Positions 45,562 to 54,102 of a stretch of DNA of 64,000 nucleotides are shown one piece after another (positions within the stretch are counted from its first letter, which is position 1; every line of letters begins with the position of its first letter). Where the stretch lies: assembly GCF_028736175.1 (NCBI RefSeq), contig NZ_CP117880.1, positions 868,001 through 932,000 on the forward strand, read 5' to 3'. The stretch comes from Sphingobacterium oryzagri (lineage in GTDB: Bacteria > Bacteroidota > Bacteroidia > Sphingobacteriales > Sphingobacteriaceae). The notes under the pieces are model-generated. The model was not told the DNA's origin. It searched no databases and saw only the letters and a program-made list of their open reading frames with translations. Position numbers and translations under genes: made by a program.

Positions 45562-47205
45562 ATGATGAAAATTATTAATAAAATACTATATGGACTTGCG
45601 AGCATCGCATTGCTTGCAGGTTGTTCCCTAGATAAAGAGCCTTTTACGGCATTGACCAATGAATCCATCGAGAATACGCCTGGCGCATTAGAAGCATTAA
45701 ATTTAGGAAACTACCAAAGACTGAAAAGTTGGGTTGAAAATTGGCATCGCGTTACCGAGTATCCCGGAGACAATGTAGCCCTTAGCGGCACAACCACGGA
45801 TAATCTGTTTTATAATTATAATTATCAACGCATTGTCAATAATGGCAGGGTGAATAGTTATTGGGAAAACTCCTATCGTATTATTGCTGGTGTCAATTCG
45901 CTATTGGCGCAGGTGGAGGAGGGGACAGATGCTGCAACCGATCAAATTATTGCGGAGAACCTCTATTTACGCGGAATGATGTACTTTTATCTGGTAAATG
46001 TTTTTGGAAGACCTTATAATCAAGATCCTACAACCAATCTCGCTGTGCCATTGCAGTTAAGTGCCGATCCTTTTGAAGTCAATGCGCGAAATACCGTGGC
46101 CGAGGTGTATGCACAAATTGAGCAAGATCTACTTCGCGCCGAGCAATTGTTTACCAATTACCGAGGAAACATCTACGGGAGTATTTATGCCGCCCAAGCG
46201 TTATTAGCGCGCGTCTATTTGTACACGGGCGACAATGCTAGCGCTATAGAATATGCAAATAAAGTGCTGAATGCTGGACAATTCTCCTTATTAAGCGGTG
46301 CAAATTATACACAGATTGCTACAGCTGCTCCGGAGAACAATCCTGAAACAATTTTTGCCATCAAGTTTGTACAAGATATTGACTACCCAGATAACGGCTG
46401 GTACACGATTGGATCGATGTATGCGACGATCGATGGGGCAGGTTGGGGCGAAATGTATGCGTCTCGAAGCTACCTGGAAGAGGTGCGCAAATATCCGGAA
46501 GATGTGAGGTACAATTTTATTAGACCAGTAGTTGTCAATGAAAACGAATTGCACGCTTACTACGTGACGGATAATTATCAATACGCAAGTGTTATCGTGA
46601 CGCAAAACGGTAGCGATTACATGTATACAGATGGCGGAACCACTAGAATGTTGACAAAACGATCAAACGGTGCGGGGGCCTATCAGTATTTTATCACGAT
46701 TGCCGGGCGAGAACGAAGCGTGCTTATCGATCGCCGGCTGGACAATAGAAATGGACATCTTAAATATTTTATCTTAAAATGTTCTGGTCAGCAAGGGCAA
46801 GCGCATTTGTGGTCGCCGGTTATTTTACGCTTGTCAGAAATGTACCTTGTGCGTGCAGAAGCGAATGCAAAGTTGGGTAACACGGCAGCGGCATTGGAAG
46901 ATGTGAACGTGATTAGACGACGTGCAGGAATTCCGGCGGGTGGCCTCTGGACAACAGCTAATCTCGACGGTAAGACGGCGTTAGATGTAGTTTTAGCTGA
47001 ACGTAAATTGGAATTTGCCTGGGAGGGTCATCGGAAGTTTGACGTATTTAGAAATGGTTATACGCTCGATCGAAGATATCCGGGCACGCACATCGCCAAT
47101 ACCAATTCATTTTTGACAGTTGAACCGTCGTCAACTGCCATCGTGGAGTTTATTCCTGAACAACAGATTGTTTTGAGTAATGGCATATTGACGCAAAACC
47201 AGTAG
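45562..47205 (+). CDS. SusD/RagB-type glycan-binding lipoprotein
   Basis: 547 residues. Lipobox LLAGC and the typical SusD start CSLDKEPFTALTNESI, with TPR-like helical elements (LYLRGMMYFYLVNVFGRPY, AQALLARVYLYTGDNASAIEYA) and the C-terminal family segments LRLSEMYLVRAEANAKLGN, INVIRRRAG-like NVIRRRAGIPAGG and LDVVLAERKLEFAWEGHRKFD. It caps the SusC barrel at the cell surface and binds the glycan. It starts 1 nt after the susC stop, so translation is likely coupled. A terminator follows about 110 nt later. Confidence 0.96.
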   Translation: MMKIINKILYGLASIALLAGCSLDKEPFTALTNESIENTPGALEALNLGNYQRLKSWVENWHRVTEYPGDNVALSGTTTDNLFYNYNYQRIVNNGRVNSYWENSYRIIAGVNSLLAQVEEGTDAATDQIIAENLYLRGMMYFYLVNVFGRPYNQDPTTNLAVPLQLSADPFEVNARNTVAEVYAQIEQDLLRAEQLFTNYRGNIYGSIYAAQALLARVYLYTGDNASAIEYANKVLNAGQFSLLSGANYTQIATAAPENNPETIFAIKFVQDIDYPDNGWYTIGSMYATIDGAGWGEMYASRSYLEEVRKYPEDVRYNFIRPVVVNENELHAYYVTDNYQYASVIVTQNGSDYMYTDGGTTRMLTKRSNGAGAYQYFITIAGRERSVLIDRRLDNRNGHLKYFILKCSGQQGQAHLWSPVILRLSEMYLVRAEANAKLGNTAAALEDVNVIRRRAGIPAGGLWTTANLDGKTALDVVLAERKLEFAWEGHRKFDVFRNGYTLDRRYPGTHIANTNSFLTVEPSSTAIVEFIPEQQIVLSNGILTQNQ

Positions 47206-47312
47206 CCATCCGGCGATTCGCAACAGCCCGTGTTTTGAGCGGGATGTTCGGATACCGATTACGGCTAGATGATGAAGCTGCTTGCAGCTTGTCTGGCGCA
47301 TATTTGCTCATG

Positions 47313-47346
47313 AAAATGGCTTTGCAACATCGCAAAGCCATTTTTA
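47313..47346 (+). terminator. Terminator after susD
   Basis: AAAATGGCTTTGC and GCAAAGCCATTTT form a 13-bp stem followed by TT. It closes the susCD transcript. Confidence 0.88.
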
Positions 47347-47378
47347 TAGTCAGGTCTAAATAATCGGGTATTTTATTG

Positions 47379-47386
47379 TAACTTTG
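47379..47386 (+). promoter_or_regulatory. -7 box (TAACTTTG) for der
   Basis: Perfect TAnnTTTG, 58 nt before the der start codon. The -33 element is not clear. Confidence 0.4.
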
Positions 47387-47444
47387 TGGGCTTGAACAAA
47401 AAGTAAGTTGCCGTGAGGTAACGTTTTTAACACCGAATATAGTT

Positions 47445-48749
47445 ATGGCAAATATCGTTGCAATCGTAGGGCGTCCAAACGTTGGAAAGTCCACTTTATT
47501 TAATCGTTTAACAGAGAGTAGAAAAGCTATTGTTGATGACTTTAGCGGGGTTACTCGCGATCGCCATTACGAAACGGCAGAATGGATCGGTAAAAAATTC
47601 ACCGTAATCGATACGGGTGGATTTGTCCATGGATCCGACGATATATTCGAAGAAGCCATTCGTGATCAGGTACACATCGCCATAGAAGAAGCATCCGTTA
47701 TTGTATTTATGGTAGACGTCACTACCGGTATTACCGATCTGGATGATGAAATTGCCGACTTATTACGTCGTAGCTCAAAGCCGGTTTACGTAGTTGCGAA
47801 TAAAGTAGACCATGCTAAACTTCACCACGATTCGGCAGAGTTTTACGCATTTGGCTTAGGTGAAATTTTTAATATCTCTTCGGCAACCGGATCTGGTACA
47901 GGTGAGTTATTGGATGCGGTGGTTTCAAATTTCCCGGAGCAAGAGGAGGAAGAAGACGATGCGCTACCGAAGATTGCTATTGTTGGTCGTCCGAATGTGG
48001 GAAAATCGTCATTAACTAATGCACTTCTCGGTGTTGACAGAAATATTGTAACAGATATAGCCGGTACAACCCGTGATTCTATTCGTATTCACTACAATCA
48101 ATTTGGTCATGAGTTTTTGTTGATCGATACTGCCGGATTACGGCGCAAAGCAAAAGTGAATGAAGATATCGAGTTTTATTCGGTTATGCGTACCATCAAA
48201 GCATTGGAAGATTCAGACGTAGTGGTTTTGATGCTTGATGCTAATGATGGTATTGAAGCACAAGACATCAATATCTTTCACTTAGCCGAAAAAAATAAAA
48301 AAGGCGTGATGATCGTCGTGAACAAATGGGATACGATCGAAAAAGATCACAAAACGGCGAAAGAGTTTGAAGCCAAAATCAAGGAGAAAATCGCTCCTTT
48401 TACCGATGTACCAGTCGTGTTTACCTCCGTTACAGAAAAGCAGCGTATTTTCAAAGTTGTAGAGACTGCAATGGAAGTTTTTAAAAATAAAACCAAAAAA
48501 GTGAGCACATCAAAATTAAATGATGTGATGCTTAGCGTTATCGAAAACTACCCACCGCCATCCACTAAAGGAAAATACATTAAAATAAAATATGCTACGC
48601 AGTTACCGGGCAGATCGCCTATGTTTGCGTTCTTCTGTAATCTTCCGCAATATATTAAAGATCCTTATAAGCGATTTGTGGAAAATAAACTTCGCGATAA
48701 CTTCGATTTCAAAGGCGTGCCTATTCAAATATTTTTTAGACAAAAGTAA
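47445..48749 (+). CDS. der: Ribosome-assembly GTPase Der (EngA)
   Basis: 434 residues, typical length. Two tandem GTPase domains are seen by the repeated G1 motifs ([16 protein letters not shown] near residue 6 and [16 protein letters not shown] near 180), DTGGF and DTAGLRRK switch elements and NKVD/NKWD specificity motifs. A C-terminal KH-like domain ends in [11 protein letters not shown]. It acts in 50S subunit maturation. cysS follows 21 nt downstream, so the two are probably cotranscribed. Confidence 0.97.
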   Translation: MANIVAIVGRPNVGKSTLFNRLTESRKAIVDDFSGVTRDRHYETAEWIGKKFTVIDTGGFVHGSDDIFEEAIRDQVHIAIEEASVIVFMVDVTTGITDLDDEIADLLRRSSKPVYVVANKVDHAKLHHDSAEFYAFGLGEIFNISSATGSGTGELLDAVVSNFPEQEEEEDDALPKIAIVGRPNVGKSSLTNALLGVDRNIVTDIAGTTRDSIRIHYNQFGHEFLLIDTAGLRRKAKVNEDIEFYSVMRTIKALEDSDVVVLMLDANDGIEAQDINIFHLAEKNKKGVMIVVNKWDTIEKDHKTAKEFEAKIKEKIAPFTDVPVVFTSVTEKQRIFKVVETAMEVFKNKTKKVSTSKLNDVMLSVIENYPPPSTKGKYIKIKYATQLPGRSPMFAFFCNLPQYIKDPYKRFVENKLRDNFDFKGVPIQIFFRQK

Positions 48750-48770
48750 GCTTGATATTTTAGCAAATTC

Positions 48771-50243
48771 ATGGAAAACAACCTTGTTCTTTACAACACG
48801 TTAACACGAACCAAAGAAAAGTTTGAACCTTTAAATGCTCCCTTTGTCGGGATGTATGTATGCGGACCTACGGTCTATAGCGATGTACATTTAGGAAACT
48901 GTCGGACGTTTGTTTCATTCGACCTGATCTTTCGCTATTTGCTGCATATGGGTTTCAAAGTGCGCTACGTACGTAACATAACGGATGCTGGGCATTTGGA
49001 AGGCGATCGTGATGAAGGGGACGACAAGTTTGCGAAAAAAGCGAAGCTCGAACAGCTTGAGCCGATGGAAATCGTGCAGAAATATACGCTGGGCTTTCAC
49101 GAAGTGCTGCGGCTTTTCAATACCTTGCCGCCCAGCATTGAGCCAACCGCTACCGGACATATTTCGGAGCAAATCGAGATGGTGAAACAGATCATCGACA
49201 ACGGTTTTGCTTACGAGGCGAATGGCACCGTGTATTTCGATGTAGAAAAATATGTTAAAAAGCATGATTATACAGTATTGACCAATCGCAAGTTGGAAGA
49301 TATGCTGAATAATACACGTGAACTTGGTGGGCAAGATGAAAAGCGCGGTCGATTGGATTTCGCCCTGTGGATCAAGGCAAAACCGGAACACATTATGCGT
49401 TGGCCTGCGCCTTGGAGCGTTGGTTTTCCAGGTTGGCATATCGAATGTTCGGCCATGAGCAGCAAATATCTTGGAGCGCAGTTTGATATACACGGCGGTG
49501 GAATGGATTTAGCAGCCACGCACCATACCAACGAGATTGCGCAGTCAGAAGCCTGCAACCATGTACACCCGGCAAAATACTGGATGCACACCAACATGCT
49601 TACGGTAAATGGCGCAAGAATGTCTAAATCTGCCGGAAATGGTTTTTTACCGCATGAATTGTTTACCGGCAAACATCCGTTGTTAAATCGGGGATACTCG
49701 CCCATGGCGGTGCGTTTTTTTATGATGCAAGCGCATTACCGCAGCACCTTGGATTTTTCGAATGATGCGTTAGATGCGGCGGATAAAGGATATAAACGGT
49801 TGATGAGCGCTATCGCTTTGCTCGACAAAATAAAGGCAAATACGTCCGGTGCAATCGATTTTGATCTTGCTGCGCTTGAGCAACGGTGTTACGCTGCCAT
49901 GAACGACGATTTCAATAGCCCTGTACTGATAGCCGAGCTGTTTGAAGTGGTTCGTTTTATCAATGCAGCTTACGATAATAAAGCAAAAATCAATGCCGAA
50001 ACCATTACGGCTTTGCAATCGTTTATGACTGTTTTTGTAGGTGATATCTTGGGTATTAAAGATGATCTGCTTGGGTCTGATACCGATAATATGGAAGAAC
50101 TTATGCAAATTATCATTAAGATCAGAAACGAAGCGAAGGCAAATAAAGATTTTACCACATCAGATCGCATCCGCGAGGAACTTACAAACGTTGGTATTCA
50201 GCTGAAAGATAGCAAGGACGGCACACTTTGGAATAAGATTTGA
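48771..50243 (+). CDS. cysS: Cysteinyl-tRNA synthetase
   Basis: 490 residues. A class I synthetase with the HIGH-like motif VYSDVHLGNCRTF (HLGN), zinc-site residues in MYVCGPTVYSD and WHIECSAMS, and the KMSKS-like ARMSKSAGN loop. The C-terminal anticodon-binding domain is present (ADFTTSDRIREEL-like DFTTSDRIREEL). It attaches cysteine to tRNA-Cys. It probably shares the der transcript, with a small exported protein gene 24 nt later. Confidence 0.97.
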   Translation: MENNLVLYNTLTRTKEKFEPLNAPFVGMYVCGPTVYSDVHLGNCRTFVSFDLIFRYLLHMGFKVRYVRNITDAGHLEGDRDEGDDKFAKKAKLEQLEPMEIVQKYTLGFHEVLRLFNTLPPSIEPTATGHISEQIEMVKQIIDNGFAYEANGTVYFDVEKYVKKHDYTVLTNRKLEDMLNNTRELGGQDEKRGRLDFALWIKAKPEHIMRWPAPWSVGFPGWHIECSAMSSKYLGAQFDIHGGGMDLAATHHTNEIAQSEACNHVHPAKYWMHTNMLTVNGARMSKSAGNGFLPHELFTGKHPLLNRGYSPMAVRFFMMQAHYRSTLDFSNDALDAADKGYKRLMSAIALLDKIKANTSGAIDFDLAALEQRCYAAMNDDFNSPVLIAELFEVVRFINAAYDNKAKINAETITALQSFMTVFVGDILGIKDDLLGSDTDNMEELMQIIIKIRNEAKANKDFTTSDRIREELTNVGIQLKDSKDGTLWNKI

Positions 50244-50267
50244 TTGTGAAACGACAAAAATGTGTAA

Positions 50268-51137
50268 ATGAAGATAACTAAACTGTATCCTTTTGTCGCT
50301 ATTTTGGCGCTTAGTGCCTTAATTTTTAATGCGCATGCGCAACTTCCCGATAAGGTGGGCGGCCTAATTAGGGCAGATCGTACAGCGGCTAATATCTCCA
50401 AAACGAGCAGTCCGCACGACGCATTGATGTCTATTGTCGATAAAGAATCTACGCTATACGTTCCGTCTCCGGTAAATGCCATAAACTATTTAAATAACCG
50501 GCCAAATATTCCGGATGTCATGACCTGGCAACCGAATTTCGCACTGGTATCCAAAAGTCTGGATTGGGGCGTAACGTCTGGCCCGATGGAGTTCCAAAAG
50601 ATGGGCGCGATAAAACGTTATGGACAATATCTTACAGTGTGGCGTCGAGATAGAAAAGGTAATTGGAAGATACATATCCGTACCGAAGTGGAAAATTACG
50701 GAAAGGCTCCAAAGTCGGATTTGGTGTATTATGAGCCTGATGATTCCTGGTATTTAAAACACCGTTCGAAGGTTCGTTTGCAACAGCGTGAAGAAGTCGT
50801 CACGCAGAGTGACGAATTATTTTCTACGGTGCTCAAAGCAAACAATGAGGCGGGCTTTAACGAGTTTTTGGCGGATGACGTGCGTTACTATTACCCTTGG
50901 GAAGCAGAGATTGAAGGGAAGAAAAATGTACTTGCCTTTTTGAAGAAAAAACGGATCGAAATCACCACAGATCCGTCTGGCGTGGGCCGTGCTTACAGTG
51001 GTGAATATGCTTATACCTCAGGCACGGCAACAGTCCGTTCCAAAGAGAAAGTGGTGAAGTTTAATTATGTCCGCATTTGGCAATTGAAAGATGATTATCA
51101 ATGGCGGGTTATTGTAGAAATGATGTTCGAACGTTAA
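50268..51137 (+). CDS. Exported protein with two NTF2-like domains
   Basis: 289 residues with a signal peptide (LYPFVAILALSALIFNAHA). Two copies of a SnoaL/NTF2-like half can be seen: residues about 30-150 (LIRADRTAANISKTSSPHDA, GQYLTVWRRDRKGNWKIHI) and about 180-285 (ADDVRYYYPWEAEIEGKK, YVRIWQLKDDYQWRVIVEM). Each ends with the superfamily pattern x-x-W-K/R-I/V. Such domains bind or hydrolyse small molecules; no role can be assigned. It is likely the third gene of der-cysS. Confidence 0.7.
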   Translation: MKITKLYPFVAILALSALIFNAHAQLPDKVGGLIRADRTAANISKTSSPHDALMSIVDKESTLYVPSPVNAINYLNNRPNIPDVMTWQPNFALVSKSLDWGVTSGPMEFQKMGAIKRYGQYLTVWRRDRKGNWKIHIRTEVENYGKAPKSDLVYYEPDDSWYLKHRSKVRLQQREEVVTQSDELFSTVLKANNEAGFNEFLADDVRYYYPWEAEIEGKKNVLAFLKKKRIEITTDPSGVGRAYSGEYAYTSGTATVRSKEKVVKFNYVRIWQLKDDYQWRVIVEMMFER

Positions 51138-51170
51138 GTCATAACTAAGCTTAGTAAAAAAACAATATCA

Positions 51171-51216
51171 TACAGCGCTATCGTTGATTTTCAACGATAG
51201 CGCTGTATTTGTTTTT
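51171..51216. terminator. 18-bp perfect-stem terminator
   Basis: Left arm 51171-51188 and right arm 51192-51209 are exact complements with a 3-nt loop, followed by a T-rich tail (TTGTTTTT). It ends the der-cysS-NTF2 operon. Confidence 0.9.
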
Positions 51217-51584
51217 ACGGCATTGCGTTGCTGAAGAAGCATCCTTATCCACGTTCTTTCTTAGCCGGTCTTACCCGTAACGTTTTCTTTTGTCATCGCT
51301 AAATGACCTGAGGTTGATTGTGTTAACGAAAAACTATATATTTGTGTAAGGACTTCATTAATGTCGGACGCATTGATTAAGTTACACTCTGCTAGCTATC
51401 TTTGGTTAAGAATGCTTTCTGAGATGAAGATTTCTTCAACATACACCGCTTGTCCATTTATTGTTACGACGAAATTCTATACGGTCATGCGGGATTTTCG
51501 AAAATAACGGAATATTCGTCCAGGTATAAGGCGAATGATTGCGTAAAAATTGTTTTAGATGCAGAATACAATAAATTGAAGGAG
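51217..51584. other. Leader region of the vapBC-like pair
   Basis: It contains a promoter at 51314-51344 and about 240 nt of transcribed leader. Two weak overlapping ORFs are open here: 51361-51507 (48 codons from an ATG) and an in-frame TTG extension (51450) of the antitoxin. Neither is recognisable. Confidence 0.4.
51314..51344 (+). promoter_or_regulatory. Bacteroidota-type promoter for the vapBC-like pair
   Basis: TTG (51314-51316), a 20-nt spacer and TATATTTG (51337-51344), close to the TTTG-N19-TAnnTTTG consensus. Another TTG at 51318 gives 16-nt spacing. Confidence 0.5.
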
Positions 51585-51836
51585 ATGATGAACGAAGTCA
51601 TTGTAAGATATAAGAACCGCAAAGTGCTGAAAGCGCTGACCGCTTTAGGCGAATATTTGGGTTTTACAGTAGATGAACCTAAAAAGGACCAACAAAGCCG
51701 CACGTACCTTATAAATGGGGTTCCTGTTGAAAGTGGAGACCCTTCGATAGATATGCATGCATTACATACAATATTCACAGGCACGCATATTGATGCCAAA
51801 ACGTTAAGAGAATCTGCATGGCGGCGCAAAGAGTGA
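51585..51836 (+). CDS. Probable antitoxin of a PIN-domain toxin
   Basis: 83 residues from the ATGATG at 51585, preceded by a GGAG. The protein starts MMNEVIVRYKNRKVLKAL and is small and helical, as expected for a VapB-type antitoxin, but I see no classic AbrB, RHH or PHD signature. The frame is open upstream to a TTG at 51450 (128 codons), so the true start is uncertain. It overlaps the toxin gene by 19 bp, the normal arrangement of antitoxin then toxin. Its identity rests mainly on that context. Confidence 0.65.
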   Translation: MMNEVIVRYKNRKVLKALTALGEYLGFTVDEPKKDQQSRTYLINGVPVESGDPSIDMHALHTIFTGTHIDAKTLRESAWRRKE

Positions 51837-52213
51837 TTTGTGACACCGATGTCCTAATTGAATTCTTCGACGAAAAGAAAAGTCGACATCAGCACAGCGT
51901 TTCCCGGCTAGAATCGATCGGCGTTGATAATATTCTTATCTCTGCTCTTACAAAGATGGAGCTTATCAAAGGTACGGCCAGCAAAGAACACAGCCAACAA
52001 GTTGCGAAAAATCTAAAGAGGCTAGATACCGTTCTCCTCAATACAGCGATCACGCTTCGAGCCATTGAACTGGTCAACACCTACCACCTCAGTCATGGAT
52101 TAGCTATACCCGATGCTTTTATTGCTGCAACTGCATTAGAGACTGATATCAGCTTGTTTACTTACAACGTACGAGATTTTAAGTTTATTAAAGGTTTAAA
52201 ATTGTTTTCTTAA
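51818..52213 (+). CDS. PIN-domain ribonuclease, VapC-like toxin
   Basis: 131 residues. The four acidic metal-binding positions of PIN nucleases are present: Asp9 (VICDTDVLIEFF), Glu48 (TKMELIKG), Asp99 (LAIPDAFIAATAL) and Asp120 (YNVRDFKF). VapC toxins cleave tRNA or rRNA when not held by their antitoxin. Its partner overlaps the 5' end. The target RNA is unknown. The nearby initiator tRNA array is notable, since some VapCs cut initiator tRNA, but no link is shown. Confidence 0.87.
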   Translation: MAAQRVICDTDVLIEFFDEKKSRHQHSVSRLESIGVDNILISALTKMELIKGTASKEHSQQVAKNLKRLDTVLLNTAITLRAIELVNTYHLSHGLAIPDAFIAATALETDISLFTYNVRDFKFIKGLKLFS

Positions 52214-52366
52214 ATTTTTCCCGTCTTGAGGATTGTATTGTTTTCGTTATTGTTTGGTAAATCTTATTTATCGGCGGGGTAGCCATGTGTTCTTTTTCAG
52301 GATGTATGATGTGTGTATTGTCTTTCAGTATCTTCCATGTGAATATGATATGGCTTTATGTAACAG

Positions 52367-52404
52367 GTTAGCATCGATAGGGCGATGCTAACTGTAATTT
52401 TTTA
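52367..52404 (+). terminator. Terminator of the vapBC-like operon
   Basis: GTTAGCATCG and CGATGCTAAC form a perfect 10-bp stem with a 6-nt loop, followed by TGTAATTTTTTA. Confidence 0.85.
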
Positions 52405-52424
52405 TTCCTGGAAATTAACAAACA

Positions 52425-52453
52425 AAGGGTCGATTTTCATCAAATCGACCCTT
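52425..52453 (-). terminator. Terminator of the SurA-like gene
   Basis: AAGGGTCGATTT and AAATCGACCCTT form a 12-bp stem with a 5-nt loop; on the minus strand it is followed by TGTTTGTT. Confidence 0.8.
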
Positions 52454-52498
52454 CTAATATCTTGTAGTTTCCTATTTTGTTAAATAGACAGTTTTTGT

Positions 52499-53869
52499 TT
52501 ATTTCTGTGCAATACTTTCATCCTTCGTTACCCAGAGCTTGAGCTCATCGCAGGTTAAAAAGTCCGGATTGATATCAATAAATGTATTTTCTTTTCTTGC
52601 TTCAAACCATTCACTAAGCTTTCGATTTACCTTATCTTGCGTCGCAGCTTCCTGAATTTTCGCAAAATCCTGCTCCATGCTTGCTTTATGTGGCGCGACA
52701 CGTGATTTCAGGTACATAAATTTGTAAATCTGGTTACCCGTGCGATCTTTTGAAAGGAAAGATTTCGAATATTGACCGACGGTAAGCGGATCGATAGCCG
52801 TAAACGTTTCTCTATCTAATTTATCCATCGGAATCAAAGCAGATCGATCTTCTTCGTTAACAATCATACCACCCGTATACTTCGTTTCGTTGTTATCCGA
52901 ATAAGCGGAAGCGGCGGAGTGAAAACTTAAGCGTCCCTGTTCCACCTTGTCATAAATACTGTCAATTTTTGCTTTCGCACGTTGCAAACTTGAGCTCGTT
53001 GGTTTTGTCTTGATAAGCACGTGGCGCACGTTAACCTCTTCTCCACGGCGTTGAAGCACCTGCAAGAAGTGAAAACCGTACATCGTTTCGAATACGGGAG
53101 ACACTTCTCCCTCTTTTAGCTTAAAAGCCATCGCCGAAAATTCCTTGACGTAGCTATCACGGGTAGCAAACCCGAGTTCACCGCCATAAGGAGCCGAACC
53201 ATCTTCGGAATAAAGACGTGCAACCGTACCAAAGTCAGATCCATTGATTACTTGATTGCGATATCCCTCTGCTTTTAGTTTAAATTGCTCTTTTTCTTCT
53301 TTGGTTAATACCGGATTGATGACAATCTCGCCTACTTCAACTTCGGTGTTGAAGTAAGGTAAGCTATCCTGGTTCAGACCAGTATAATAGGCTTTTACCT
53401 CTTGCGGCGTTACATTGATTGCCGAGACAATGTTTTGCTGCATCTTTTGTGCCTTTAATTGCTCGGAAATGTTTGGCCGCATTTCTTCTTTATATTGCAA
53501 AAGCGAACGATTTAAGAACTCTTCTAGGCGTTCTTTACCGCCAGCCTGCCTTACCATCACCTGCATTCTTCTGTTTAAGTTATCATCAACCTCCGCTTCG
53601 GAAACTTCGATGGAGTCGATCATCGCTTGTTGCGACAACAGCTTTTGGGTGACCAACTGCTGCAACAGATAGCATTTCATATCGTCATTTGGTTTCTCGC
53701 CTTGCGCCAGGTATTGAGCATATTGCATTTCGATATCCGATTGCAAGATAATACTGGAGCCTACAGTCGCCACCACACGGTCTACCAATCTACCTTGGGC
53801 TATTGCCGTCTGTAGACAGCAAATGGCCATCACGATGGTGCCTAATAAATGTATGTATTTTTTCATCAT
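52499..53869 (-). CDS. SurA-like periplasmic peptidyl-prolyl isomerase/chaperone
   Basis: 456 residues. A signal peptide (HLLGTIVMAICCLQTAIAQ) is followed by an N-terminal helical chaperone domain (LVDRVVATVGSSIILQSDI) and two parvulin domains (about 177-273: VEVGEIVINPV, ARLYSEDGSAPYGGELGF; and about 278-385: VNVRHVLIKTKP, AYSDNNETKYTGGMI). It helps outer-membrane proteins fold. The two rotamase repeats and N-terminal domain match SurA in layout. It is monocistronic. Confidence 0.9.
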   Translation of the reverse strand: MMKKYIHLLGTIVMAICCLQTAIAQGRLVDRVVATVGSSIILQSDIEMQYAQYLAQGEKPNDDMKCYLLQQLVTQKLLSQQAMIDSIEVSEAEVDDNLNRRMQVMVRQAGGKERLEEFLNRSLLQYKEEMRPNISEQLKAQKMQQNIVSAINVTPQEVKAYYTGLNQDSLPYFNTEVEVGEIVINPVLTKEEKEQFKLKAEGYRNQVINGSDFGTVARLYSEDGSAPYGGELGFATRDSYVKEFSAMAFKLKEGEVSPVFETMYGFHFLQVLQRRGEEVNVRHVLIKTKPTSSSLQRAKAKIDSIYDKVEQGRLSFHSAASAYSDNNETKYTGGMIVNEEDRSALIPMDKLDRETFTAIDPLTVGQYSKSFLSKDRTGNQIYKFMYLKSRVAPHKASMEQDFAKIQEAATQDKVNRKLSEWFEARKENTFIDINPDFLTCDELKLWVTKDESIAQK

Positions 53870-53961
53870 AGAATCTCTGCCTTTACACAGCGCAAAATTA
53901 TCAGAAATAATGGGAATTTTAATGATCTTATCTCGATAATTTCAATGCCAATTATACGCGT

Positions 53962-53969
53962 CAAATGTA
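53962..53969 (-). promoter_or_regulatory. Candidate -7 box (TACATTTG) for the SurA-like gene
   Basis: The minus strand reads TACATTTG, 93 nt upstream of the start codon, matching TAnnTTTG. The -33 element is unclear. Confidence 0.35.
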
Positions 53970-54102
53970 CTAAATCTTTGCGCGCTAAATTATTAAAAAT
54001 GTTAAAATTTAATTTTTCTTTAACCATATTTAACAGCTCAGTTGTTATTATAATTGATGTAATAATATGTACCTTGGAATATATACTACATCCAGAAAAT
54101 TT

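Noticed and set aside
51361..51507. 48-codon ORF in the leader of the toxin-antitoxin pair
   Set aside because: It begins close to a promoter, but its sequence resembles no leader peptide and it overlaps the alternative antitoxin frame. Mentioned as a finding, not as a gene.
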